A stretch of DNA of 64,000 bases. Source: Balneola sp. Its GTDB lineage: Bacteria > Bacteroidota > Rhodothermia > Balneolales > Balneolaceae. Positions 1-8,175 of this stretch are shown piece after piece. The position numbers and the translations under genes are program-made. Location: contig JAEPNB010000001.1 in NCBI GenBank assembly GCA_017643645.1, positions 350,551-414,550 on the forward strand, in the 5' to 3' direction. Below the pieces are notes generated by a model, which saw only the letters and a program-made list of their open reading frames with translations, made no database searches and had not been told where the DNA came from. The number at the start of each line of letters is the position of its first letter. Positions within the stretch are counted from its first letter, which is position 1.

Positions 1-1488
1 GTCTTTCAATTTCAAGTATTCCTGAACTACATTATTTAGCTGAGATTTAAATTCTGCAGGAACCGGTTTCGTTTCCGTATTCATATTTTGATGATTGGAA
101 TGATCCTCTTCATCCATTTTCATATCCATGGATTCCTCATTCATTGATGAAGGATTCATCTCCATTTGCATCTCACCGGAACCTTCTGCTCCCATGTTAT
201 GACCTTCGTGTCCCGTGCGATTAGCTCCCGTTCCCGGATTCCTGTTCATCATACTTAACTTATCTGCAAGTTGAGCAGCTCCGTCTAACTTGAAATTACC
301 ACGAGTTACTACTTCTTCTCCGGCTTCCAAACCTTCCAAAATGATGTATTGCTCTCCCACCCGTTTACCCAACGTAACTTCACGAGCTATAAAAGTAGGT
401 TCTTCTTTTTCCGGTATCTGTACAAATACGATAGATCGTGGACCTGTCCAAAGCACAGCTGATTTTGGGATCAGTAATGATCTCTGATTTGAGATATTAG
501 CTGTCAATATTCCTTCCGCTAACATATTCGGCTTTAATTTTTTATCAGGATTATTTGCCTTTACTCTAACATCTGCTGTTCTACTCATATTGTTTACTGA
601 TGGATCCACGAAACTCACCGTTCCTTCAAATTTTTCTCCGGGATACGTTGCTGTAGTGAACATAATATTTTGCCCTTCTTCTATTAAGGATAGATCAGAT
701 TCATATGCATCAAACATCACCCAAACACTGGAAAGATCTGCAATCATATACATCATACTTCCACGATTTACGTAGTCTTCACGGGAAACATTCAGCTTGG
801 TAACATAACCGGTAGCAGGAGATACAATGTCAATTTCGGTTTTAATCTCACCGGTTGACTCGATATTCTCTATAGTTTGGGCAGGCAATTCCCATAAAGC
901 TAATTTCCGTTTAGCTGATTTATACAACACGGGATTTTGCTCTTTGAATTTAGCCGCTTGCAACAGCTCTTGTTGAGCGGAAATGAGCTCAGGGGAGTAT
1001 ATAGAAGCAATTTTTTGGCCTTTTCTAACAAAAGCCCCTTCGTAATCCACATATAGTTTTACGATTCTTCCACCAAATAAAGCAGTAACACTGGATACCT
1101 TATTCTGATCTGGCATTATTTTTCCCGGTAAATAGATCGTTGATACCGGATTTCCTGAGCGAACAACGGAAGTTTCGATTTCAGCCAACTTCATCGCAGC
1201 CAGCGACATCGTTAATTCATTGGGATTTCCACCGGTTGAATTGTCGTTCACCGGAATGAGTTCCATTCCGCAGATAGGACAATCACCAGGCTCATTTTGT
1301 CGAACGCTCGGGTGCATACTGCATGAGTAAATGACATTTCCCTCGTCATCAGTATGACTGTCAGCGATGTGTTCATCCGGAGTTTGAAGTTCTACTTTTG
1401 TTTCTGTGCCTCCGAATATTAAAGCACCAAGGAGAATGCCCACCACTCCAATTGCTATATATAGGCTGTATTTTTTTAGATTTTTCAT
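1..1488 (-). CDS. cusB: CusB-type RND efflux periplasmic adaptor (3' end outside window)
   Basis: Membrane fusion protein that would link an inner-membrane RND pump to its outer-membrane channel and pass Cu/Ag. I read 496 codons from an ATG at 1488 with no stop before the window edge. An N-terminal anchor (residues ~7-25, GVVGILLGALIFGG) is followed by a heavy-metal-binding domain at ~55-80 with the pattern YSCSMHP...CPICGMELIP. The adaptor core (barrel-sandwich and beta-barrel) covers ~95-400. A Met/His-rich stretch lies at ~415-465, and the start of a DUF3347-like domain follows at ~470. It is last in a cusA-OMF-cusB operon, 10 nt after the OMF stop. The Met-rich tail and CPICGM domain favour copper or silver over zinc. 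Family assignment is secure and metal specificity is inferred. Confidence 0.9.
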   Translation of the reverse strand, partial: MKNLKKYSLYIAIGVVGILLGALIFGGTETKVELQTPDEHIADSHTDDEGNVIYSCSMHPSVRQNEPGDCPICGMELIPVNDNSTGGNPNELTMSLAAMKLAEIETSVVRSGNPVSTIYLPGKIMPDQNKVSSVTALFGGRIVKLYVDYEGAFVRKGQKIASIYSPELISAQQELLQAAKFKEQNPVLYKSAKRKLALWELPAQTIENIESTGEIKTEIDIVSPATGYVTKLNVSREDYVNRGSMMYMIADLSSVWVMFDAYESDLSLIEEGQNIMFTTATYPGEKFEGTVSFVDPSVNNMSRTADVRVKANNPDKKLKPNMLAEGILTANISNQRSLLIPKSAVLWTGPRSIVFVQIPEKEEPTFIAREVTLGKRVGEQYIILEGLEAGEEVVTRGNFKLDGAAQLADKLSMMNRNPGTGANRTGHEGHNMGAEGSGEMQMEMNPSSMNEESMDMKMDEEDHSNHQNMNTETKPVPAEFKSQLNNVVQEYLKLKD

Positions 1489-1498
1489 GATAATTGAT

Positions 1499-2983
1499 TT
1501 AGTAATTAAGTTCGTTTTCGGTGATGTTATTCACGCCCGAGAGATAATTGATATAGCTGTTCGCCATGTACAGATCGGCTTTAGCCTGAATTCTTTTTAG
1601 CTGATACTCAAGTAATTTTCTTTGCAACCTTAGTATTTCTTCGAAATCAGATGCGTCAGAAGAATAGGATTCCATCATTATGTTAATGGCTTGTTCAACT
1701 CGTTGAATTTGTTTGGTATCGTATAAATTGAATCTTCTCTGAGCATCACTTCGATCTCTGAGTGCTGTGTAAAGATCTGTTTCCAGCTTATTTTCTAATG
1801 TGATTATATCCTGCTGAACAGAATTCAGGTTAAGTTCTGCCTGCTGAACTTTGGCGTTATACTTATTTCTGAAAAGTGGAATCTTGAAGCTGGCTCGGGC
1901 TATAAAAGCATCTTTTCCATTATCAGGAAGTTTTGCAACATCACTTCTCTCTCCGGTAGCTATATAATCGAAACCAATTCCGAAAGAAGGCTTTCCTTCT
2001 CTATCAGCCAAAGACACCATTTCCTTTGATGCTTCTTCTCTATATCTGAGTTTATTAAGATTCGGGTTTTGCTGAATGATAGTTGACTTGAGTTCATCCT
2101 TGTTCTTGGGTGCAGTTGATGCCGATAGGTTGTCCGGAATAGTAACCTCTGAGCTTTCATCCACATTTCTGAATTCATTAAAACGCTCCTTTAGCAGTCT
2201 ACGGTTATCCTTCAGAAGTTCGATTTGGGTTTTCAAGTCTTCCTGTTCAATCTGAGCCCGAAGTACATCAACCTGTGATGTCAATCCATTTTCATATCTG
2301 CTTAAACTAACTTCCAGAAGTGTATTGATAATGTTCAGATTTTCTTGAGCAATTCTAATTTGTTGCTCCACTTCAAACAAATCGCTCCAAATCATTTCCA
2401 TTTGATAGAAAATTCTGTTCCTTTGCTCCTGAAATTGTTCGAATTGTGCTTTTGCATTCGCTTCTGATGCCGATCTCTTTTCTGAAAGAGTACCAAACCA
2501 CGGGAACATTTGAGTTACCGAAATCCGGGCACGTTGCGGACCTACTCTTGTTTCAATGGGGCTAATGAAGTATGCAAATGCCACTTCTGGATCAGGTAAT
2601 GACCCAACCTGAGGTCTGCTTTCCAATTCTGATAAATACCTGTTGAAAGAAGCTTTGAGCTCGGGGTTATTCTGAGCTGCTTCCTGTTGGTAACTTTGGA
2701 GTGTTTGGGCGTTTAGGGTTGAAGAAAGTATCAGGATTATGAACATATAAAACACACCCCTGAATCCCCTCTCAAGAGGGGACTTTTTCTTTTGTTCCTT
2801 CGAAGGGAGATTTGCTTTCTTAACCTGTTCGTAATTCTCGCTTTTAGGGGAGATGATCGAATCGGCGGTTCCCGATTTGATCCGAGGGGTATCAGAACTG
2901 TATTCTTTAGCTCGTTCCAATGCTCTGCGTCGGAACGTCACATTACCTAAAGCTGAATAATTGTTTTGAAATATTTGTCTCAT
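1499..2983 (-). CDS. cusC: TolC-like outer-membrane efflux factor with in-frame N-terminal insertion
   Basis: Outer-membrane channel of the Cus-type efflux complex (OEP family). The mature part shows two TolC repeats rich in long coiled-coil helices. I chose the ATG at 2983 because it overlaps the cusA stop as ATGA and follows AAAAGGAG at good spacing. The hydrophobic signal sequence (MFIILILSSTLNAQ) begins only at residue 80. Residues ~9-77 are basic, low-complexity and encoded by a dispersed repeat element (2760-2960), so an originally short N-terminus seems to have been interrupted in frame. A secondary start at 2746 would give a normal 415-residue precursor but has no clear ribosome-binding site. 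Family call is firm. Whether the extended form is exported is unknown. Confidence 0.88.
   Translation of the reverse strand: MRQIFQNNYSALGNVTFRRRALERAKEYSSDTPRIKSGTADSIISPKSENYEQVKKANLPSKEQKKKSPLERGFRGVFYMFIILILSSTLNAQTLQSYQQEAAQNNPELKASFNRYLSELESRPQVGSLPDPEVAFAYFISPIETRVGPQRARISVTQMFPWFGTLSEKRSASEANAKAQFEQFQEQRNRIFYQMEMIWSDLFEVEQQIRIAQENLNIINTLLEVSLSRYENGLTSQVDVLRAQIEQEDLKTQIELLKDNRRLLKERFNEFRNVDESSEVTIPDNLSASTAPKNKDELKSTIIQQNPNLNKLRYREEASKEMVSLADREGKPSFGIGFDYIATGERSDVAKLPDNGKDAFIARASFKIPLFRNKYNAKVQQAELNLNSVQQDIITLENKLETDLYTALRDRSDAQRRFNLYDTKQIQRVEQAINIMMESYSSDASDFEEILRLQRKLLEYQLKRIQAKADLYMANSYINYLSGVNNITENELNY
2760..2960 (-). repeat. Dispersed hairpin repeat inserted in the cus OMF gene
   Basis: About 200 bp of palindrome-rich sequence that does not belong to the OEP family. 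On the minus strand it contains GTTCC...GGAAC and then an 11-bp stem with a GAACCG loop (core 2848-2888). An ATCTCCCTTCGAAGG segment and a CCCCTCT/AGAGGGG hairpin near 2763-2781 come next. The 41-bp core matches 48325-48365 at 35 positions. Translated, it gives the SPLERGFRGV-type peptide often seen when Bacteroidota intergenic repeats are read through. Boundaries are approximate. Confidence 0.75.
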
Positions 2984-5900
2984 TTCAAACTCCTTTTTAA
3001 TTGAAATTCTTTCCAAATGGCATACAACACAGGAACTACAAATAGTGTGATTACCTGAAGTAACATCCCTCCTACACTTGGAATCGCCATAGGCACCATG
3101 ATATCTGCTCCACGACCTGTTGAAGTAAGTATTGGGATCAACGCAAGAATGGTTGTTGCGGTCGTCATCAGTGTCGGGCGAATTCTTCGTGAACTTGCCT
3201 CGATCACAGCTGATCTGATCTCTGCTTTATTGGTTGGTTTTTGTTTATCAAAAATTTGATCCAGATACGTTGCCATTACTACCCCTCCATCCGATGCAAT
3301 TCCAAACAGAGCGATAAATCCTACCCAAACAGCCACACTTAAATTCACTGTCCCCATCTGAAATAGATCTCTCAGATTCTGTCCAAATAAGTCGAAATTC
3401 AGGAACCAACCTTGACCATATAGCCAGATCATTAAAAAGCCACCTGCCCAAGCCACAAAAATACTGGTGAAGATCATTCCGGTAGTTGCTGCTGATTTAA
3501 ACTGGAAATACATGATCAGAAAAATGGCAAAGAGCGCAATCGGTAATATGATGCTTAGTCTTTTCTCTGCTCGAACCTGATTTTCATAATTTCCGGCAAA
3601 TTCAAAACTAACACCTGCAGGCACTTCTAAAGATCCTGTTTCAATCCGCTCTGAAAAAAGTTGTTGAGCATTTCGAACTACATCCACTTCTGCAATACCG
3701 TCCAGTTTATCGAAGATCACATAGCCTATTAAAAAAGTGTCTTCACTTTTTATAGCTTGTGGCCCTTGCCGATATTCAATAGTTGCCAATTGCTCTAATG
3801 GGATCTGAGCTCCTGATTTGGTTGGAACCAACATTTTAGAAATTGCCTGAGGATCATTTCTCAATTCTCTGGCATAGCGAACCCGGATTGGGTATCTTTC
3901 TCTACCTTCCACCGAAGTAGAAACCTGCATTCCTCCTATTCCCACCATCGCAAAATTCTGTACATCCTGAATAGTGAGACCGTATCGAGCTAATTTTTTT
4001 CTATCCCAATCAATTTCCAGATATGGTTTACCTACGATTCGGTCAGCAAATACAGACTGCGGTTTTACTCCCGGCACAGCCCGTAAAACTTCTTCCAGTT
4101 GTAAACCAAAATCCTCAATAGTTTCAAGATCAGAGCCTTTTATTTTAACTCCCATGGGCGCTCGCATCCCGGACTGAAGCATGATCAATCTTGTTTGAAT
4201 GGGCTGTAGTTTCGGAGCTGAGGTCGTTCCAGGAATTCTGGTTACTGCTACGATTTCATCCCAAATATCATCCGGTGACTGTATATGATCTCTCCACTGA
4301 CGAAAGTATTTGCCTTCTTCATCAGGAATTAATTCACCGTTTTCATTTCGCTCGAAAATACCTGCTTCATTAATCCTAAATCTAATTCTGCGTCCATTTT
4401 CATCTGTTTTGTATTCTGATTTATACTGAATCACATTTTCATACATAGAAATAGGTGCCGGATCCAATGCTGAGTTCGTACGACCAAGTTTACCAACCAC
4501 TTTCTCAATCTCTGGAATGGAAGAAACAGCTTTGTCAATTTTTCGAACTACATCTTTTGATTCTTCGATGCCCGCATGGGGTAATGTAGTTGGCATCAAT
4601 AGAAAAGCACCTTCATCCAAAGCCGGCATAAATTCTTTGCCTAATCCCGGAAATGTCCGTGAAGCTGCCGTCCATACTTTTGTTTCTTTGACATCAACTC
4701 CAATTGCATCAAAACCCTTATCAACAAAACCGAACACACTCGAGAATCCAAGCCAGATGATCATACTCAGAACAATGAAGAAGGTCGGTATAGAAAGAAA
4801 TGCGAGCTTGTGATCTAAACACCAGGCAATAAGCTTGTCATAATATTTGATCACTAACCAAAATGAAAACAGGATAACGCCAATTAACAGCACAACAAAT
4901 AACAGATTCCAGATCAATGCTACGGAAGGTCCGAATGGCAACCAGTACTTCGCTAACAGCCAGGTCACAATAACCACACTCAGAATATTATTGAGCAATG
5001 GAATTTTGGATTCATACTCAGAATCAAGAAATATTGAAGCTCCGTTGATTAAGCCAAACCCAATCAAAGCCAGGCCGCCCCAAACCGGACCTGTAAATAG
5101 AATCACTAATCCAGAAATGACCAATAGGCTATTCCAAACTAACTTTATTTTCTTGTTGCTGATCTTGACGGAAAACACCCAGTGTGCAAAAGGTGGAATC
5201 AAAGTAATGGCAACAATGATAGAAGCGATCAGCGCGAATGTTTTGGTGTATGCCAACGGTTTGAACAATTTACCTTCGGCCGCAATCATGGTAAATACCG
5301 GCAGAAAACTTACAATAGTTGTTGAAACCGCCGTTATTACTGCAGAAGCTACTTCTACCGTGGCTGTGTAAATTACCTCGAGAAGTGAATCCCCTTCCTT
5401 CATGTTCTCCATATGCCGGAGCATATTTTCCGAAAGAATTACCCCCATATCCACAATGGTACCTATGGCAATGGCTATTCCTGAAAGCGCCACTATGTTT
5501 GCATCCACATTCGCATATTTCATAGCGATAAAAGTCATGAGGACTGCAACAGGCAACATGGCTGAGATCAGAAATGAAGTTCTCAGGTTCATTACCATCA
5601 CCACAATTACAATAATGGTGATCAGAATTTCGAGAGACAAAGCTTCTTCCAAAGTCCCTAACGTTTCCCCTATCAATTCTGAACGATCATAAAACGGAAC
5701 AATCGTCACTTTTGAAATGGTACCATCATCTAATGTTTTGGAAGGCAAACCGGTTGACAGTTCGTTGATCTTCTCTTTGATATTATCGATCACTTGTTGA
5801 GGATTTGCTCCCTGACGTGCCACTACCACGGCACCAACTGCATCCGCACCAGCTTTGTCTAACGCTCCGCGACGCTGAGCCGGTCCTGTGGTTACAAAGG

Positions 5901-6738
5901 CAACATCTTTGATCCGTACAGGAACATTATCAGCCACCTTTAACACCGTTTCTTCGATGTCTTCAATATTTTCGATATATCCTAGTCCACGAACCAGATA
6001 CTCGGCATTATTGATCTCAATAGTCTGAGCCCCTACATCCGCATTTGTTTTGCGAACCGCATCAAAAACCTGAGCAAGAGAAATATCATAATTCAAAAGG
6101 GCATTCGGATTCACATCGATCTGATATTCTTTTACAAAACCTCCGATCGGTGAAACTTCCGCTACCCCTTGCGCTCCTGAAAGTGCATATCCGATATAAA
6201 AATCCTGAATACTTCTCAGTTCCTGAGGATCCCATCCCCCGGCCGGATTTCCTTCTTTATCCCTTCCTTCCAATGTGTACCAGAAAACCTGTCCAAGCGC
6301 CGTAGCATCCGGTCCTAAAGCCGGTTGAACATCTTTCGGGAGTGTCCCTGCAGCCAATGAATTCAATTTTTCGAGAATCCGGGAGCGGCTCCAGTAAAAC
6401 TCCACACCTTCCTCAAAGATCACATAAATGCTGGAGATCCCGATCATTGAGGTACTTCGAATTGTTTTTACTCCGGGAACTGTAAGTAATTGTGTAGTTA
6501 ATGGATAGGTGATCTGGTCTTCCACATCTTGTGGAGATTGCCCTGCCCATTCGGTATAGACAATTTGCTGATTTTCTCCCAGGTCAGGGATGGCATCAAC
6601 AGGAACGGGATCTTTTGGAAGAAAATCCAGATTCCATGAAAAAGGAGTGGTAACCAGTCCCCATCCTACCAGAATCAGAAGCAGTAACACTGCAACTAAT
6701 TTGTTTTCGAGAAAAAAGCGTATGGTTTTATTTAACAT
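2980..6738 (-). CDS. cusA: CusA/CzcA-family heavy-metal RND pump (Cu/Ag-type motif)
   Basis: Proton-driven inner-membrane RND pump that would drive metal ions through the adaptor and outer-membrane channel. At 1252 residues it is longer than the usual ~1040-1050. The extra length comes largely from hydrophobic segments between residues ~510 and ~680 and an insert near ~790-830. The first TM (residues ~10-30) and the double RND repeat are clear. TM4 carries the AIAIGTIVDMGVILSEN motif near ~420-435, which resembles the HME4 (Cu/Ag) subgroup pattern rather than the DFGIIVDGAV pattern of HME1. It is first in the leftward operon, and its TGA overlaps the ATG of the outer-membrane factor. Family is certain; Cu/Ag specificity rests on motif and adaptor features. 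Confidence 0.93.
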   Translation of the reverse strand: MLNKTIRFFLENKLVAVLLLLILVGWGLVTTPFSWNLDFLPKDPVPVDAIPDLGENQQIVYTEWAGQSPQDVEDQITYPLTTQLLTVPGVKTIRSTSMIGISSIYVIFEEGVEFYWSRSRILEKLNSLAAGTLPKDVQPALGPDATALGQVFWYTLEGRDKEGNPAGGWDPQELRSIQDFYIGYALSGAQGVAEVSPIGGFVKEYQIDVNPNALLNYDISLAQVFDAVRKTNADVGAQTIEINNAEYLVRGLGYIENIEDIEETVLKVADNVPVRIKDVAFVTTGPAQRRGALDKAGADAVGAVVVARQGANPQQVIDNIKEKINELSTGLPSKTLDDGTISKVTIVPFYDRSELIGETLGTLEEALSLEILITIIVIVVMVMNLRTSFLISAMLPVAVLMTFIAMKYANVDANIVALSGIAIAIGTIVDMGVILSENMLRHMENMKEGDSLLEVIYTATVEVASAVITAVSTTIVSFLPVFTMIAAEGKLFKPLAYTKTFALIASIIVAITLIPPFAHWVFSVKISNKKIKLVWNSLLVISGLVILFTGPVWGGLALIGFGLINGASIFLDSEYESKIPLLNNILSVVIVTWLLAKYWLPFGPSVALIWNLLFVVLLIGVILFSFWLVIKYYDKLIAWCLDHKLAFLSIPTFFIVLSMIIWLGFSSVFGFVDKGFDAIGVDVKETKVWTAASRTFPGLGKEFMPALDEGAFLLMPTTLPHAGIEESKDVVRKIDKAVSSIPEIEKVVGKLGRTNSALDPAPISMYENVIQYKSEYKTDENGRRIRFRINEAGIFERNENGELIPDEEGKYFRQWRDHIQSPDDIWDEIVAVTRIPGTTSAPKLQPIQTRLIMLQSGMRAPMGVKIKGSDLETIEDFGLQLEEVLRAVPGVKPQSVFADRIVGKPYLEIDWDRKKLARYGLTIQDVQNFAMVGIGGMQVSTSVEGRERYPIRVRYARELRNDPQAISKMLVPTKSGAQIPLEQLATIEYRQGPQAIKSEDTFLIGYVIFDKLDGIAEVDVVRNAQQLFSERIETGSLEVPAGVSFEFAGNYENQVRAEKRLSIILPIALFAIFLIMYFQFKSAATTGMIFTSIFVAWAGGFLMIWLYGQGWFLNFDLFGQNLRDLFQMGTVNLSVAVWVGFIALFGIASDGGVVMATYLDQIFDKQKPTNKAEIRSAVIEASSRRIRPTLMTTATTILALIPILTSTGRGADIMVPMAIPSVGGMLLQVITLFVVPVLYAIWKEFQLKRSLK

Positions 6739-6775
6739 TGGTATGATTTAAGAATAACTATGAATGAATTTTATA

Positions 6776-6826
6776 AGTCATCTCGCGTGGAATGCCCGAG
6801 ATTTAGATCTGTCTAAAATGACATAT
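6776..6826. repeat. Possible degenerate copy of the GTCATTTCGA inverted element
   Basis: Just upstream of cusA, GTCATCTCGCG (6777-6787) faces AAAATGACAT (6816-6825) across a short segment containing GAGATTTAGATCT. This resembles the better-preserved elements at 30942-31050 and 58431-58517 but is shorter and imperfect. Confidence 0.35.
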
Positions 6827-6864
6827 TTATTTATACACTCTGGTTTCTGAACTGAATTTCAACA

Positions 6865-6894
6865 GTGAGCAATACAGAAGTGAGCAATACAGAA
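6865..6894. repeat. 15-bp tandem direct repeat
   Basis: GTGAGCAATACAGAA occurs twice in direct tandem (6865-6879 and 6880-6894) between the cus operon and the small exported-protein gene. It could be a regulator site or a simple slippage duplication. Nothing else identifies it. Confidence 0.8.
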
Positions 6895-6920
6895 ATGATA
6901 AATATTGGACGTAGTTATCC

Positions 6921-7361
6921 CTAAATCAGGAAAGATTCATTCGCCAAAAAGAGAGGTGGCGGCGAATAAGAATTTGTTAAGGTGAGGTCAGAATTTCTTG
7001 GTATTTGATCACTATTAACTGAAGAAAACTCCTCAAAAGTAAATTTAAAAGTAGGTGTATTGATCTTTAAAACTACTGTAGGTGCGATGGTAGCAATCAG
7101 GTTTTTGTCTGTCATGCAATCACAATCAACAGTCATTTCACATTCTGAAGAAGTTGATGTCTCCTTTTCATGCATCATATTCATATCCTGATGCCCGGTA
7201 TCGTGCCCCATTTCAACCATTCCCGTAGAACTGTGTTCCGTCATCATCCGCTCACAGACTTCTTCCATAGTGCTCATTGAACAAAGAGAAACCGTAAAGC
7301 TTAAGACCATGCTTAGGCTCAAAAGAGTTGAAATAAATTTATATGATGTTGAAATTTTCAC
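6921..7361 (-). CDS. Small exported Met/His/Cys-rich protein, metal-island associated
   Basis: No named function recognised. The 146-residue product starts with a signal-like segment (residues ~8-28). It continues with a Met/His-rich stretch (~45-70, e.g. HQDMNMMHEKE) and a cysteine pair in CDC. The C-terminus ends SPPPLFLANESFLI, a tail type seen in small Bacteroidota proteins next to heavy-metal efflux genes. It lies upstream of and co-directional with the cus operon, separated by ~180 bp, and faces a second small exported protein across a shared promoter region. Soft and thiol ligands suggest periplasmic Cu/Ag buffering or sensing. That role is inference from composition and context. Confidence 0.7.
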   Translation of the reverse strand: MKISTSYKFISTLLSLSMVLSFTVSLCSMSTMEEVCERMMTEHSSTGMVEMGHDTGHQDMNMMHEKETSTSSECEMTVDCDCMTDKNLIATIAPTVVLKINTPTFKFTFEEFSSVNSDQIPRNSDLTLTNSYSPPPLFLANESFLI

Positions 7362-7434
7362 ACTTCAATTATACTAAAAAGAATTTTATTTAAGAAGTGC
7401 TTCAAAAATTCTATACGGGAAATAAGAAATTTTA

Positions 7435-7473
7435 TACATCAAATAGTATACTACTACATCAAAATACATCAAG
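7435..7473 (+). promoter_or_regulatory. Three helically phased direct repeats in divergent promoter region
   Basis: TACATCAA occurs at 7435, 7455 and 7465, which are spacings of 20 and 10 bp and so on one face of the helix. The repeats lie between the leftward gene starting at 7361 and the rightward gene starting at 7539. This is a plausible operator for a metal-responsive regulator, but no regulator binding this motif is known to me. Confidence 0.45.
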
Positions 7474-7514
7474 TTTAAAACAAGAAAATATAAGGTATGT
7501 GAATTTTTTTATCT

Positions 7515-7522
7515 TATCTTTG
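7515..7522 (+). promoter_or_regulatory. Bacteroidota-type -7 motif TATCTTTG
   Basis: TATCTTTG fits the TAnnTTTG -7 consensus of Bacteroidota sigma-A promoters and sits 16 nt before the ATG at 7539. A matching TTG -33 element is not evident. Confidence 0.45.
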
Positions 7523-7538
7523 GTTTCACTTAAAAATC

Positions 7539-8003
7539 ATGATCAAGAACTCACATACTATTATAAAAGTTACTTCAGTAGCATTATTGCTATTCTTTAG
7601 CATACACAGCCTGAGTGTACATGGTTTTGCCGATTCATTGATCTACTGTTTTGAATCGAATGGGGATATCAACATAGAATCAACATCCCCTCTTTCTTTT
7701 GGAATTGCTTCAGACTGTGATTTGCATGCAGATATTATTTTTTCTGACACTGAAGCTGAATTCCATTCTGACTCTGACTATTGTATAGACTGCAACGATC
7801 TGGAGCTCGATGAAACTTGTGCCAAAGACAATAGAGTAAATCGTTTTAATCAGGATAAAACCATCGAGAAGATCAACAATGATCTTTATCAGTTGGTTTT
7901 AATTTTACCAAATTCAGCAAAAAAACAATTAACTGAGTTTATCCCACCTATAATAGAACATAAAGAATTAGCATCTCTGCGAACAGTGGTTCTGCTGAAT
8001 TAG
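7539..8003 (+). CDS. Small exported acidic protein with paired cysteines
   Basis: Function not recognised. The 154-residue protein has a signal-like hydrophobic segment at ~8-30 (VTSVALLLFFSIHSLSVHGFA). Its acidic mature region contains CDLHAD, HSDSDYCIDCNDLELDETC and a C-terminal helix-forming part ending IEHKELASLRTVVLLN. The CxxC among acidic residues could bind a divalent metal. It starts the rightward metal-efflux run, 172 bp ahead of the CzcA fusion, and mirrors the small exported gene on the opposite strand. A periplasmic metal-binding or sensing role is inference. Confidence 0.65.
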   Translation: MIKNSHTIIKVTSVALLLFFSIHSLSVHGFADSLIYCFESNGDINIESTSPLSFGIASDCDLHADIIFSDTEAEFHSDSDYCIDCNDLELDETCAKDNRVNRFNQDKTIEKINNDLYQLVLILPNSAKKQLTEFIPPIIEHKELASLRTVVLLN

Positions 8004-8100
8004 ACTCACCCTATTTACTTAAACTCTTTTTGAACTTGATTGATTCGTATCAGTCATAATGCAAGCGTCTTTCCAAGAGTTTTGAGTCTTTATATTCACA

Positions 8101-8130
8101 CAGGTTTATACAATCAAGTCTTTAAACCTG
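8101..8130 (+). promoter_or_regulatory. 8-bp inverted repeat upstream of czcA
   Basis: CAGGTTTA at 8101-8108 is exactly mirrored by TAAACCTG at 8123-8130 across 14 bp. It lies 45 bp upstream of the CzcA start, in a gap without a gene. This is a candidate operator for the Czc operon. Confidence 0.4.
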
Positions 8131-8175
8131 ATTTCTATTCAACATTCCCTGTGAAAAGGGACAGTTTTAATTTTT

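Noticed and set aside
2984..3016. Longer start for the cus outer-membrane factor at 3016
   Set aside because: It would overlap cusA by 37 nt and has no ribosome-binding site, while the ATG at 2983 has AAAAGGAG and an ATGA junction.
7397..7600. Small open frame overlapping the start of the exported-protein gene
   Set aside because: It covers the divergent regulatory region, has Lys/Tyr/Ser-rich low-complexity content and lies in another frame to a gene with a clear signal peptide.
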